The notes under the pieces were generated by a model, which was not told the origin of the DNA, did no database searches, and worked only from the letters and a program-made list of their open reading frames with translations. The position numbers and the translations under genes were made by a program. Positions 1-10,280 of a DNA stretch of 64,000 nt are shown here, one piece after another. The stretch is taken from contig OY759224.1 of NCBI GenBank assembly GCA_963662175.1, positions 26,235,489 through 26,299,488 of the forward strand, in the 5' to 3' direction. Source of the DNA: Aradus depressus (taxonomy: Eukaryota > Arthropoda > Insecta > Hemiptera > Aradidae). The number at the start of each line of letters is the position of its first letter. Within the stretch, counting starts at the first letter, position 1.

Positions 1-159
1 TATTCTGGGTACTTTTATTTACTACTTTTCACAATGGCACTAAAGGTGCTAAAAATAAGAATAAGGAGAACATTATACTTCATGGTATCTACTTTACATC
101 GATGAGCTGTATTTCGATATATCGGTAGATGGACAGTCTAATAGGCGTGCTTAGTAATT

Positions 160-272
160 AGAAAATGTAAATTCTGGCAGGAGGAGGAGGAGCAATGAGG
201 TCACACACCACGCCCACTAACTGATGACTTCATTACTCCTCCCTCTGTCCTGGAACCTACATTTTCCAACTA
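160..272. repeat. imperfect hairpin (foldback repeat)
   Basis: The two ends of this stretch are imperfect reverse complements: GAAAATGTA near 161 faces TACATTTTCC near 262, and GGAGGAGGAGG faces CCTCCCTC, with the centre near 215. It could be a small MITE or a decayed inverted repeat. Nothing else is recognisable in bases 1-300. Confidence 0.4.
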
Positions 273-302
273 CTTTACTGCGGCTCATAACTTATAGAAG
301 CT

Positions 303-932
303 AAAAAAGATGTCGGTGAATCATCGTCAATGTAGTCCAGAAGAAATTAATCAATTAACTTTTCGCCTATCCTTCAAAACCAGTCGACCGTTTTTCTAAT
401 ATTCAATTGTTGATTTACACAGGGGCTCCTAAATCTTCATACTTCATTGGCAGTTATTAGGGTTTTTGAATTGAGCCCACTCCTCTTAACCACCCCTTGC
501 CTTCTACCGATTTCATTGTAATTTGACAGGTTTTATCCTCACTGGGTTTTGACTTCAAATATGAAATTTCATGTCGATACATTCATTACATCGGTAGTTA
601 TTAGGGTTTTTGGATTGAGCCCACTCCTCTTAACCACCCCTTGCCTTCTACCGATTTCATTGTAATTTGACAGGTTTTATCCTCACTGGGTTTTGATTTC
701 AAATATGATATTTCATGTCGATACATTCATAAATCGGTAGTTATTAGGGTTTTTGAATTGAGCCCACTCCTCTTAACCCCCCCCCCCCCCCCCTCCTCTT
801 CCTTCTGCCGATTTCGTTGAAATTTAACAGGTTATATCCTCACTTGGTTTTGACTTGAAATATGAAATTTCATGTCGATCCATTCATTAAATCGGCAGTT
901 ATTAGGGTTTTTGAATTGAGCCCCTTCCCTGA
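303..932 (-). repeat. repeat B copy with ~144-bp internal tandem units
   Basis: Begins with the B-family end GTCGGTGAATCATCG and AATTAATCAATTAAC, then carries three to four direct repeats of about 144 bp. Each repeat reads CAGTTATTAGGGTTTTTG, then a C-rich run, then GAAATTTCATGTCGATAC. Units start near 451, 595, 738 and 896. A 14-base C run sits at 780-793. Noncoding. Confidence 0.6.
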
Positions 933-1309
933 ACATCCTTCGGCTCTTTTCTTTGCTTCCTCTGCTAATCCTTTCTTTCTTCTGGTGTAGTTTTTGAGCA
1001 GCCTCCTTCAATCCCTTACCATTTCTCTTCTCCATTCCAAAGATGTTATCAGGATATCCTTATCTGAAACACTGGGCTGTCTTCCACTTTTTAAATTCCT
1101 GTTTCTTATGTTTCATCGTCTGACTGGCCAGGTTGTCCTCTTCCATTTTATGGATAGTTTTTATTATTATTAGTTTTAACATTCTTTATACTTTTAGTAT
1201 AAGAAAGTATGATAATCCTGTATAAATAGATAAAGTTTTTAACGGAATTACAAACTTCAAGGTCCCTATATTACGTTTTGACCATTTTCATTCGTGTGGT
1301 TGTGAAAAA
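933..1309. other. unclassified stretch
   Basis: No gene recognised. On the minus strand (935-1160) there are lysine/arginine-rich decayed frames that loosely resemble the basic linker of non-LTR retrotransposon ORF2, but stops and frame changes prevent a call. Confidence 0.2.
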
Positions 1310-1490
1310 TAAGATCACTTTATCTTAAGGCCCAAGAACTTTTTCTTAAATTCCGCTTATATTTCTGACCTAATCAAAATTCTCATGAAATAAAAGTAGT
1401 AGAGACAAATTTTATATGAAGTTCGATTTTTCAAAGGTTGCTTTGCGAGATAAATGCCGAAAACGGTTCCATATTGTCTCTTTGAAACAC
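1310..1490 (+). repeat. repeat C copy
   Basis: Shares the order GCTTATATTT, GACCTAATCA, AAATAAAAGT, ATTTTATATGAA and CCGAAAACGGT with 5570-5775, 20655-20768 and (inverted) 29930-30225. A noncoding interspersed family of unknown class. Confidence 0.45.
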
Positions 1491-2384
1491 ATTTTTTTTT
1501 AGATGTTTGCTTGATTTATGTGAAAACGTTTAGTCCTATCGAACATTCTAGTGGTGTCAAACTATCGATAGTCGGCAATACCGAATCTGAAGCATGAATT
1601 TTGAACAAGAAAAGGAATCGTCGCTGACGGGAAAAGAGTTCGGTTTCCGTACGGTTGGCTATTCTGTCAGTAATCAAGAAAAGAGGCTTCGTCCTAATCA
1701 GGACCATCAGTTCGTTTAACCTAATCGGTCCTAATCAGGATTATGAGTTCGTTTAACCTACTAGTTAATATATTTTTATTAAATAGTTAATATGTTTTTA
1801 TTAAAAAAAAAAAAATGTTTTTTGAGAAAAATATTTTTTTTTTCTTTAATGTATACTTCAGTTACCTACCAGTTTATGTAAAATGAATGTGGTGTTTTAT
1901 TTTGTGGCCCTAGGATCATCTGCTTGTGGTAAGATGGAAAATGAATAAATTAGGTGCCTACCTTAATCACAAAGAATTTACAGTTCCTCCTTACAAGTCT
2001 GGTGCATGTCATGTTTTTGTCATCCCAGGACAAAATAGTCAAAGAAGTGTAAACATTCAGTAAACATATCATGAAATATAGAGAATATAGGTAAAAAATT
2101 GGAAAGTCCAAGATCGCTAATTTAAAATCACAATTTCAAATTCGAAAGTACAATCGATATTAAACATAACTATCGATGATATTGTTGTCAAATCCAACCG
2201 ATTAATCGATAGCACATATCGTCAAAACATATTTTCACAATTGCCTGTCCACTGAATGAGTGCCTAAAAGTGCTGGAAGGAGAAGAGTTAGCTCTGTATA
2301 GAATGGGTACTCAAAACAGCCTTCCTGTAGAGAAAACTTTGAATGCGACTCATCCTTAAACGAAAAACGAGGCAATAACATTTG
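1491..2384. other. AT-rich unclassified stretch with a short direct repeat
   Basis: No gene seen. CCTAATCAGGA...CAGTTCGTTTAACCTA occurs twice in a row at about 1691-1760. Near 2150-2225 several ATCGAT blocks (AATCGATATT, ACTATCGATGA, TTAATCGATAG) suggest a decayed repeat. Confidence 0.25.
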
Positions 2385-4020
2385 CCAACGATAAACCGTC
2401 TTACAGTCACGTTCATCACATTGATTATCCTTGATTGTTGAACGCCTCTTCGGTTGACAATAGAAATAAGCATTCCAGAAGGAAGGTTCCTTTGTGTATT
2501 TGTCAAATCAAGTTGTAGAAGTTAATTGGTTACCCTATGGTAAGACTTGCTCCTTAGCGCTCCAGCATCCCGACAATGGTTCCTTCTCCATTCATACACG
2601 CTCCTTGTCTGACACACTTCCTCACTCCAGATTAATGTCTAACAATGCCTCTGGGGAGAGTTCCCCCTAACTTTGCCCTGGCTTCTCTCTAATAAGGAGT
2701 TGCCATATATTGCCCCCCTCTGCCTCCTTACCCATTCACCTCGCATATAACGAAGTCGCAAACTTGGCAAATATTCTGGCAGAAGAAAAACAAATGATTT
2801 TGTTTTGATCCAAGACGCATACTTTCCGCAGATGATTTGTCATAGAGTAGCTTCAATAGTAATCTGCAGTTTCGCTTATCCTCAACGATTATCCTTAATC
2901 GTTGAGCGCCTCTATGGTTGACAGTAGAAGGAGCAACGTGTATTTGTCAAATCGGGATTATCAAAAGGAAAGTCTGTTGTAGATGTTAATTGGTTACCCT
3001 ATGGTAAGACTTGGTCCTCAACGCTCCATCCTTTCCAACAATGGTTCGTTCTTCTCCCTTCATCCCCGCTCCTTGTCTGACTCTTCTTCATTCCAGATTA
3101 ATGTCTAACCGCCCTGGCTTCTGTCTAATAAGAAGATGCCATTGACGCCTTGTTTTCTCTCCTCCATTTCCTTCCGTATATAACGGAGGTCGGAAAAGCG
3201 TCTTATTCGCCGTTAAGAAGTACTCACAACAAACACGGTGTTTCGCGAGAATCCAAGGCGTCAGCGTCCTTTCCGCAGATGATATGTTATATATTAGCTT
3301 CAATAGTAATCTGCGCTTTCGCTGGTCTTCATTGATGATCCTTGATTGCTGAACGATTCATTGGTTGACAGTTGAAATCAGCATTGCAGAAGGAACGACA
3401 TGTATTTGCCAATCAAGTATCTGACTTCAAAGGATTGTCAAAAGGAAGTCTGTTGTAGAAGTTAATTGGTTACCCTATGGTAAGACTTGCTCCAGCATCC
3501 CGACAATGGTTCCTCCTCCATTCATCCCCGCTCCTTGTCTGATACACTTCCTCACTCCAGATTAATGTCTAACAATGTCCCTGGGGAGAGTTCCCCCCTA
3601 ACCGCCCTGGCTTCTCTCTAATAAGGAGATGCCTTATAATTGACGCCTTGCCTCTTCTCCCCCGTTTTCTTCCCTCTGTTAATAACTGAGGTTGGAAAAG
3701 CGTCTGACTCGCCGTAAAAAATGCTCCCAACAAACATGACTCTAAAATCTAGAATACGCAAGAATCTAAGATCTCAGCATACTTTGTCCGTATAGTTTGA
3801 CAAGGAATACCCAGCCTTCCTGGTTCCCCTGTGGTAAGACTTGCTGCCCAGCCTCCAGACATTCATTCCTCCTCTATCCATCCCCGCTTCTTGTCTAACA
3901 CACTTCCTCATTCCAGATTAATGTCTAACGCCCCTGTGGAGAATTTCCCCCTAACTTCGCCTTTGGCTTCCCTCTAATAAGATGACGCCTTGCCTTCGCT
4001 TCCCACCGCACTTTAAGGTC
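2385..4020. repeat. tandem array of ~470-bp units, 3.5 copies
   Basis: The landmark TTACCCTATGGTAAGACTT recurs at about 2530, 2993 and 3470, with a diverged copy near 3829. Each is followed by GACAATGGTTC, CTCCTTGTCTGA, CCAGATTAATGTCTAAC and GGGGAGAGTTCCCCC. Spacings are about 463, 477 and 360 bp, the last shortened by a deletion. Units are diverged, so the array is old. No conserved reading frame runs through the units. Confidence 0.7.
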
Positions 4021-4343
4021 TGGTTACCTGTAGTTTCGAACGCTGTCTTTCCTGAAATATATTTCTACTCACTAATTACTCCAGAGTCCTGCGGTTCGCT
4101 CCCTGTGTAGCCTCGTATATTTCAAGACAAAAGTAAGAGTGGAAAAGCCATTTGTGGAAACTGTTCGAATTCCGGAAGCTCTAATCTCCTAAAGGGCCAA
4201 AGATAATTACTCAACATGTCGTAAACTTTACAACATTTTGCGGTTTTCGTGCAACATTTATTGGCAGCCGCGGAGTCATTACGCGCCGATTGTTTTTACT
4301 GCCACAGCTATAAGTATAAACAGAGAAGATAAAGGAATTTATT
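4021..4343. other. unclassified stretch
   Basis: Follows the last tandem unit. No coding frame or repeat end recognised; ordinary AT-rich sequence leading into a repeat B copy. Confidence 0.2.
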
Positions 4344-4760
4344 AAATCAGTCAGAAATTTCACCGGAATTTCATCTTTGCCGTCCACTTGATTCCATAAA
4401 TAATATAAAACATTTGTCGGTGAATCATCGGCTATTAACTTTCCCTGCAACAATGAATTAATTAATTTTCGCTTTTCATTCAAAGCCAATCAACAATTTG
4501 GGCTAAAACTCAATACTTGACTTACATAGGGGCTTCTGAATTGTACTATATTTTGTTTCGATAAATTCGTTACATCGGGAGTTATAAGGGTATTTATGTC
4601 GTGTCGTTCTTCTTTGCTCCCCCCTCCATTCGACCGATTTCGCGGAAAATTAATAAGTACCATCCTTATGGGGTTTTGAATTAAAATATAAAATTTCATG
4701 TCGATATTCATGACATCGGCAGTTACTGGGATTGTTGATTTGAGCCCCTCCCTGTCGGCC
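4344..4760 (-). repeat. repeat B copy
   Basis: Contains GTCGGTGAATCATCGG, AATTAATTAATTTTCGC, a CATCGGCAGTTACTGGG-type block and TGAAATTTCATG-type blocks in B-family order. The B 5' segment TTTCACCGGAATTTCATC sits at 4360. Confidence 0.55.
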
Positions 4761-4796
4761 ATGAAATTTCCTCAAGCGATGGTTTCGAGTCAGTAC

Positions 4797-4965
4797 AATG
4801 TCAAATACTCATACGTGATAGCAACCGGACGGTAGTCTTTTTGTCTCAGCGCTGTACGGGTGGTGAAGTTGCTTGCAAACAGGTTTTAGTTAAAAATAAT
4901 ACGGTGGAAATACATCGTCTTTCATTTCTATGAAAAATCTCGTCCCATATCTTACTATATACTAA
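4797..4965. repeat. repeat P copy (possible Penelope-like relic)
   Basis: Shares CTCAGCGCTGTACGGGTG, a GTGGAAATACATCGTCTT block and CTATGAAAAATCTCGTCCCA with 18105-18365 and 38346-38570. Noncoding. The Penelope-like assignment rests only on hammerhead-like motifs in sister copies. Confidence 0.4.
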
Positions 4966-4978
4966 TAGCTGACATTGT

Positions 4979-5062
4979 ACAAGCTCGTGACATTCGCTTA
5001 ACGTCCCATCCCAAGGTGTGCTTCGGCCGGGTTTCGAACCAGCGATCTTGAGGCTTGTATCC
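4979..5062 (-). repeat. SINE-A fragment, decayed
   Basis: Matches the tRNA-like head and adjacent body in reverse: TTCGCTTAACGTCCCATCC, GGCCGGGTTTCGAACC (inverted B box) and CGATCTTGAG. Confidence 0.5.
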
Positions 5063-5569
5063 TCAACTCTCCTTTCTTTATTTCCTACTATATTTTTATT
5101 ACAGATAATATCCTTTTGTAGTTTATTCTGTTGTATATTTATTTTAGCTGTCCGAGTTTCGGCCCTGATTAATCATCCTCTTCTTCCATCTTCTTAGTTC
5201 TCTTTTCTCTTCCCTTCTACCCTTAAAACAATACCCCCAGGACGATCCTTTCAGCCCCCCGGCCCTTTGAATACAATTTTAATTACAATACCGTCCCCAT
5301 TAGGGGTATTGCTAGTGGGTGAACACTGAGGGAGGGTTACAACAGTCAGGTCTAAAAACATACGGCCTATTGTACTCTGAGGACAAGTCTAGTCAGGTAA
5401 CGGAAGGATGACCACATATCATTAGATCCGCCTCGAAGCTGCCTCTCTTTGTGTACTCGATTGAAATGTGTACTCGTACAATTGGTACTTTTTGACTATT
5501 TTCGCCTTGTTGTCTGTGTGTGTGTGTGATTAGAACTTTGTGAGCTTACATTATGGCCATAATCGGACG
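5063..5569. other. unclassified stretch
   Basis: Pyrimidine-rich 5160-5260 and a short (GT)n at 5513-5527. No exon or repeat end recognised. Confidence 0.2.
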
Positions 5570-5775
5570 AAAATCGAAATTTTTTTGATACTTGGGACCT
5601 AAGTACATTAATACTGCTTATATTTATGACTTAATCACATTTTTTCTCAAATAAAAGTTGTAAAGAAAACTGAAAGACAGATTTTATATGAAATATGATT
5701 TTTTGTAGGTCGTCCGTTTCCAAGATACATACCGAAAATCGTCCTAAAATGTCCTTTTGAAATAGGTACATACGT
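5570..5775 (+). repeat. repeat C copy
   Basis: GACCTAAGTACATTAATAC, GCTTATATTTATGAC, AAATAAAAGTTGTAAAGA and CCGAAAATCGTCCTAAAA match the C copies at 1310, 20655 and 29930 (inverted). Confidence 0.5.
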
Positions 5776-6211
5776 TCGCTTCATTTCTGTGAAAACTTGG
5801 TTGATTGGTTTATTTGTTGCGAACAACTGCTTTGGTTATTATCGCCCTACCTTGTTATATTTCTTGTCCTTTCAGAGTCAGGGCACTCTTTATACAAATT
5901 ACGAATACAAGGACTATGAATCCGTAACGTCCAACGATCCCCACAGAAGGCCATGGGGATCGGGGAAGGGCAAAGCACGGAGCCCAGGGGGACCCAACGG
6001 ACAGGCAGGGCAATAAAAGTGTATAAGTGTATATAAGCATTAGGGTTAATTATATCGCGAGGCTCGATGATAAGGGTGTGGATGTGTGGAATGCCGTCCA
6101 CACCAAGTCGAAAAATTGGTGAAAAATATTCTTCATTAAAATTTCAAACACCGAAATGCCCTGATTTGATCATAGCAATACATTTTAATATATTTTTTTT
6201 ATCGGTAGTTT
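5776..6211. other. unclassified stretch
   Basis: Includes a local GC-richer block (5935-6015) with short overlapping frames on both strands. None resembles a known protein. No splice-bounded exon identified. Confidence 0.2.
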
Positions 6212-6549
6212 TTAGGTTAGGTTAGGTTTTATGACTCATGCCCGGGCTTTAACTACGAGATCATATCGCCTACTAGCAGAGCGCTCTTTCGTCCCCCTGG
6301 TGGACATAAGCCCGACTCTACTGTGGGGGGCCTACCCTAAATTTTTATTCGTCTAGGGCAGGGGTCTTTAAAGAGTACCTGACGTCGTACAGGCTCGGGA
6401 CCATCGCTTAACGTCTCATCTGAAGGACGGCGTGCTTCAGTTTATTTTACCTCCCAGATAACATAAACTAAGGGCCTCGGTTGGGTTTCGAACTCACGTT
6501 CTTGAGCTCAGAAGACAAGCACGCATACCACTGAGCTACGGGTGCCCAC
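6212..6549 (-). repeat. SINE-A, nearly full length
   Basis: tRNA-derived SINE in reverse. It opens with the tail TAGGTTAGGTTAGG, continues through the body (CATCGCTTAACG, ACGGCGTGCTT) and ends with the tRNA-like head, where inverted B box (GGGTTTCGAAC) and A box (ACCACTGAGCTA) are readable. The tail is two to three TTAGG units. Confidence 0.85.
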
Positions 6550-6571
6550 TCGGTAGTTTTTATTGAAATTC

Positions 6572-6770
6572 ATTCTAGCATTATTGGGTATATGAAAGTC
6601 AATCTCACGCTGTACAAAGGAACAAAGGAAACCGTTGACGCCAGCACCTTAATTTCATATACCCAGTAATGCGACTATGAAATAAACTTGAGGGGGGGAG
6701 AGGGAGACAGAGTGATTTGTAAAAAAGTGGTTGGTATAAGAAAGTCCTGTTATGTCTATATCACATATAT
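6572..6770. repeat. MITE-like repeat D with internal hairpin
   Basis: GCATTATTGGGTATATGAAAG faces TTTCATATACCCAGTAATGC about 60 bp downstream. The tail TGGTTGGTATAAGAAAGTCC recurs at 27411 and near 51874. Likely one half of the foldback family seen complete at 51690-51895. Confidence 0.5.
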
Positions 6771-7989
6771 TTTATTAATAAAAATATAAATACATTTTAT
6801 TCTGTAACCGAAGTCCCCTAAAAATCAGTACAAATAAAAAAGAAAAAATCAATGAGAAAACAATAATAAAATAAAATGATAGTATGCCCCACAAAGTAAC
6901 GATAAAAAAATAAAATAAATTAGTGCTACAGTAGAGAGAAGCAAACAAGGTAATAATAAATATAAATAAATAATAAAGTAATCAGCTTAATTAAATAGAA
7001 AATACACAACAGAATACATAAATAGCTAACTATAAAAGAAAGGAGACAAGGTTTGAAGTAAAATTAATTTAAGAAAATCTCATGTAAATAAGGGACTAAA
7101 CCAAAATAAGAGGAAAACATATAAAAGATAGACAAATGAATTAATAAAATTAGAAAAAGAAAATAGAATAAGAATAAAATAAATACAGAGATAATAAAAA
7201 TTGATGTTGAAGAGCGGGAAAATACGGAGGAAGGGGAATGAAAGGCTAATCAGAGGGAAGGGATTGTTTATCAGAGAGGAATTGGAACAGAGAGGATTTG
7301 ACAGGGAGTTCCAGAGAGGGGAGAGGGGAGACAGGGAGTTCCAGACTGGGGTGGGGGGAGACAGGGAGTTCCAGAGAAGGGAGGGGGGAGACAGGGAGTT
7401 CCAGAGAGGGGAGGGGGGAGACAGGGAGTTCCAGAAAGGGGAGGGGGGAGACAGGGAGTTCCAGAGTGGGGAGGGGGGAGACAGGGAGTTCCAGAGAGGG
7501 GAGGGGGGAGACAAGGATTTCCAGAGAGGGGAGGGGGGAGACTTGGACGAGGAACGAGTTGTGGAAGGCAAAGGATCGATGGGAGAGAATGAAGAGGTCC
7601 TGTTTTGTCTTTGGTGGTCCGGAGGACGTGAATCGGTTTTAGTTTTTACAAGAAGAAGAACCTAAGAGGTATTATCGGCGATAGGAGGGTTTGAGCCATT
7701 TCAACTCGGGCGTACCAGAGTGAGATGTGAGCGTCACTTGGGACGTCAAAATCAAATCTGACCTGAGTGTTCAGGATACGTTGGAGTTGTTAGGCCAGAT
7801 AGGCCAGGCAATCGTCGTAGAAATGGGGAAAGTCAAGGCAGGATGCGAAGAGATGCCGAGAACTTTATGATAGAGCGTGACAGGAACTTTTTAATTGTGC
7901 CTGGGATAAGTAGGATGTATGGTCTCTCCAGGAATGAGATTGGCCGAGGGTGATACCCAGTTTTTGACTCTGGAATTGTAGTTTATATT
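6771..7989 (-). pseudogene. decayed non-LTR retrotransposon, C-terminal reverse transcriptase plus AT-rich 3' region
   Basis: On the minus strand, broken frames spell landmarks of the C-terminal part of a LINE reverse transcriptase. QSQKLGITLGQSHSWRDH (about 7985-7925) matches the LGV.LD..LSW..H block. RILNTQVRFDFDVPSDAHI (about 7790-7735) matches the R.QN..VRF.F....D.H block. DLFILSHR and AFHNSFLVQV (about 7630-7555) match the region just before the conserved AP.LWNSLP motif. Frames change several times and stops intervene, so it is not functional. The LWNSL stretch has been amplified into a minisatellite (7301-7540). AT-rich sequence at 6771-7190 is probably the 3' untranslated end. I place it in the Jockey/CR1-like group of LINEs; the exact clade is uncertain. 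Confidence 0.7.
7301..7540. repeat. 30-bp minisatellite, 8 units, inside a reverse transcriptase relic
   Basis: Units of exactly 30 bp begin with ACAGGGAGTTCC at 7301, 7331, 7361, 7391, 7421, 7451 and 7481, with ACAAGGATTTCC at 7511 and a decayed partial at 7541. Substitutions are few. Because 30 is a multiple of three, all frames stay open on both strands, giving a 163-codon frame on the minus strand (7080-7571) with repeating PPSPLWNSLS and 114- and 154-codon frames on the plus strand. None is a credible protein by itself. Confidence 0.95.
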
Positions 7990-8480
7990 AGTGTCCTGCG
8001 CATTGAAGGAAAGTATTTAGCATTCAGTCTTATCGTGGGATGTGCACGCATCATTCCAGTAATTGCCTCTATCCCGGATTGGCTGGCTCTATTCAGAAAT
8101 CGCCCATTAACGTTGTGAATCGTTTGCATACATGGGTTACTGGAATAGTAGCCGTACTGAACAGAACAGGTTCGCTCCATTAACATACAAGGAATCGTTT
8201 GTTAGCATACAATCTTATCGTAGGGGGGCACGCTTTACTCCAGGAGCTGCCTATAACGTTACACGCTTGCCTATATGCTGAATTGGTTCGTTCTGTCTTG
8301 GCATTGTCCATTGGAGTACACTCTTGCCCTTCCAGGAACTCGTTAGCATACACTTCTTCCTCCAAGCTTGTCTTTCATCGGTCCGCAATGACCAACTAAC
8401 ATGAGCGCTTTCTCGCGGGATTGACTCTCTCATTGTCTGGAATAGTCCATTGGTGTACTGTAATGAACGCTTTAGCTTGG
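7990..8480. other. unclassified stretch, higher GC than flanks
   Basis: Repeated phrases such as AGCATTCAGTCTTATCGT / AGCATACAATCTTATCGT and CGTTTGCATACA / CGTTTGTTAGCATACA suggest degenerate internal duplication. Open frames of 60-67 codons overlap on both strands without family resemblance. Confidence 0.3.
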
Positions 8481-9250
8481 GTTGGGCGCCATTAAAATCA
8501 CTTGAGTAATTTTAAAATTATTTAAGCTAATTGCACTAAATTTCTCTTACCTCAGGGTCAATATAATTTATCTAATTATAAGGATTCTTTGAAGGTGCGG
8601 ATGATAAACAAAAAACAGATAGAAGCGAATTACTATAATTTTTATAAAGATTAACATTTAAAAATTTTACATAAAAACATAAAAAATATGAGTTGCGAGT
8701 TTCATGGGTTATACTTAAAAACTATCACTTATCGTCCTCTATTGCGAATTCACTTTCTTTTATCATACGGGTTAGACAAATTTATAATTTATAATTGATT
8801 TTAGGCATATTGGTATTTATTTAGTGTTTCATTTCAAAAAAAATACGTCTGTGTCCATGCGGTCTTGAATCCAATAATATCGTCTCCATCGAGCATCTCA
8901 GCTACCATGTAAATGCTGCCTCCATACAATGAGATATTGTATCACCTCTCCTCTTCTAAGATACTGCACTACTGTAACATTATAGATCAAAATGAATTTT
9001 GCTGTATGCCAAAAAGTAGGTGGTCCACACCTGGAGTCGTAAAATCTCTCACCTTCCGGGTTGAAATTTCAAAAGAGACTGGTCTCCATTTTCTCTTCGG
9101 CTGACGTCCCCTCTCTCCTCTTCTTATCACTGCCACCTAACTCTTCTTGCTTTATTTTATGCCTTTATTTTTATATTTGTTAAGATTTATTTATTATTTC
9201 AATAATTGTAACTATATTAAGGCTATTATTTCAATCATATAAGAAATTTA
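8481..9250. other. AT-rich stretch, no feature seen
   Basis: No repeat end, RNA or convincing exon recognised. A short frame at 8913-9104 shows no family motif. Confidence 0.2.
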
Positions 9251-9900
9251 TAAATGACAATGTATCACTTCTCAGCCGTCAGTCGATATGGGACTGATTA
9301 TAAATATATCGATTCTTTTCCCATCACTATCCGTGTTTTCTTATCACAACCCCCTCCTTACTATTCAAATAAGACATGGGGCGGTTACTCGAACTGTCAC
9401 AGTACACTCTTCCTGCAGCTTGCTTCGTTCCGGAATTGCCAACTATAGCGACTCTTCTCAAGGATTGGCTTGCTACGTCCCTGAAAATTAACATAGGAAT
9501 ATACTATTCCGTCCAGAATTGCCTAGCTACATTCCAGAAACTCCCCAAAAAGGAAACTGTTTCACGCAGGTTTGCGCGCTCCGTTCCTTGGGTTGTTCTT
9601 CACCCTGCAGAAACAGCTTTGTCAACTTTTTTCCTGCAGTTTTAGAGGATTACTCTCTAGTGTACACTGATCTAGTGCATCCTGAGGGTATTAAACGGAG
9701 CAGGTTCCAGGTATTACTCATTAACCTACATTTTCCTTACTGGATTAGTGGAGGACTTCTGAGTGAAGCTCTTCAGCGCTTAGTCTCACGAAGCAGTTAG
9801 TTTATGTAAATGAAGCGTCTGATTGAATTTCGCTATTGCTCTATAGTTATTAGTGGGTGGTTGGGACTCTGCAGTAGGATGTTGTCAATTCAATTGTGTC
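9251..9900. other. unclassified stretch with overlapping open frames
   Basis: Four overlapping plus-strand frames of 64-93 codons lie here (9254-9800), and composition is less AT-rich than the flanks. No motif recognised and the frames compete, so no gene is called. Could be an untranslated exon or an old repeat. Confidence 0.25.
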
Positions 9901-10179
9901 TGTTAGTGTCTAGTGTTAATGAACACAGGCTTCCTTAACAAGTCTTTATTATTGTCAGCTACACGCTGGGTGTCTTTTTTTTTTGTTTTTTCGGGACTAA
10001 CAATTTTAACCACCTCTACAATACGATGTATAGGGGATTACGAAAAGGAAAATATAGTCCTTTCCCACACAATATGTATATTTAGAGTGTATATACCGCT
10101 TTCGGTTGTTACGCTAATCTCAGACCATTTAACAACCACGTACAACATAATGCAACCCAGTTATATATTGATATTATGT

Positions 10180-10280
10180 ATCATAGAAATAAAATACATT
10201 GTATTCCCACAGTTTTATTTTCGACCAGAACTGGTTTTCAACGCAACAGCGTCATCATCAGTGGTACATCTATGATAAAA
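10180..10280 (-). repeat. repeat P copy with hammerhead-like motif
   Basis: On the minus strand it reads CTGATGA (10261-10255), then GACGC-TGTT-GCGTT, then GAAAACCAGTTCTGGTC. That is a hammerhead core box, a 5-bp stem II (one G-U), and the GAAA box with an ACCAG/CTGGT stem ending in GTC. There is one A more than the consensus after GAA. Outer flanks can pair over 9 bp (TATCATAGA/TCTATGATA). Activity not shown. Confidence 0.45.

Noticed and set aside
780..793. Homopolymer C and G runs (780, 23752, 52972, 61760) as functional elements
   Set aside because: Most likely microsatellite growth or sequencing/assembly noise; their lengths cannot be trusted.
832..1035. 67-codon lysine/arginine-rich frame as a gene
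   Set aside because: Half of it is repeat B sequence, and the rest shows stops and register changes upstream; at best a decayed LINE linker.
7301..7540. CRISPR-like array
   Set aside because: Units are contiguous 30-bp tandem repeats with no unique spacers, within a eukaryotic retroelement relic.
7080..7665. Proline/serine-rich protein (minus) or glycine/glutamate-rich proteins (plus) of 114-163 codons
   Set aside because: All three frames are open only because the minisatellite unit is a multiple of three; none has splice sites or non-repeat coding sequence.
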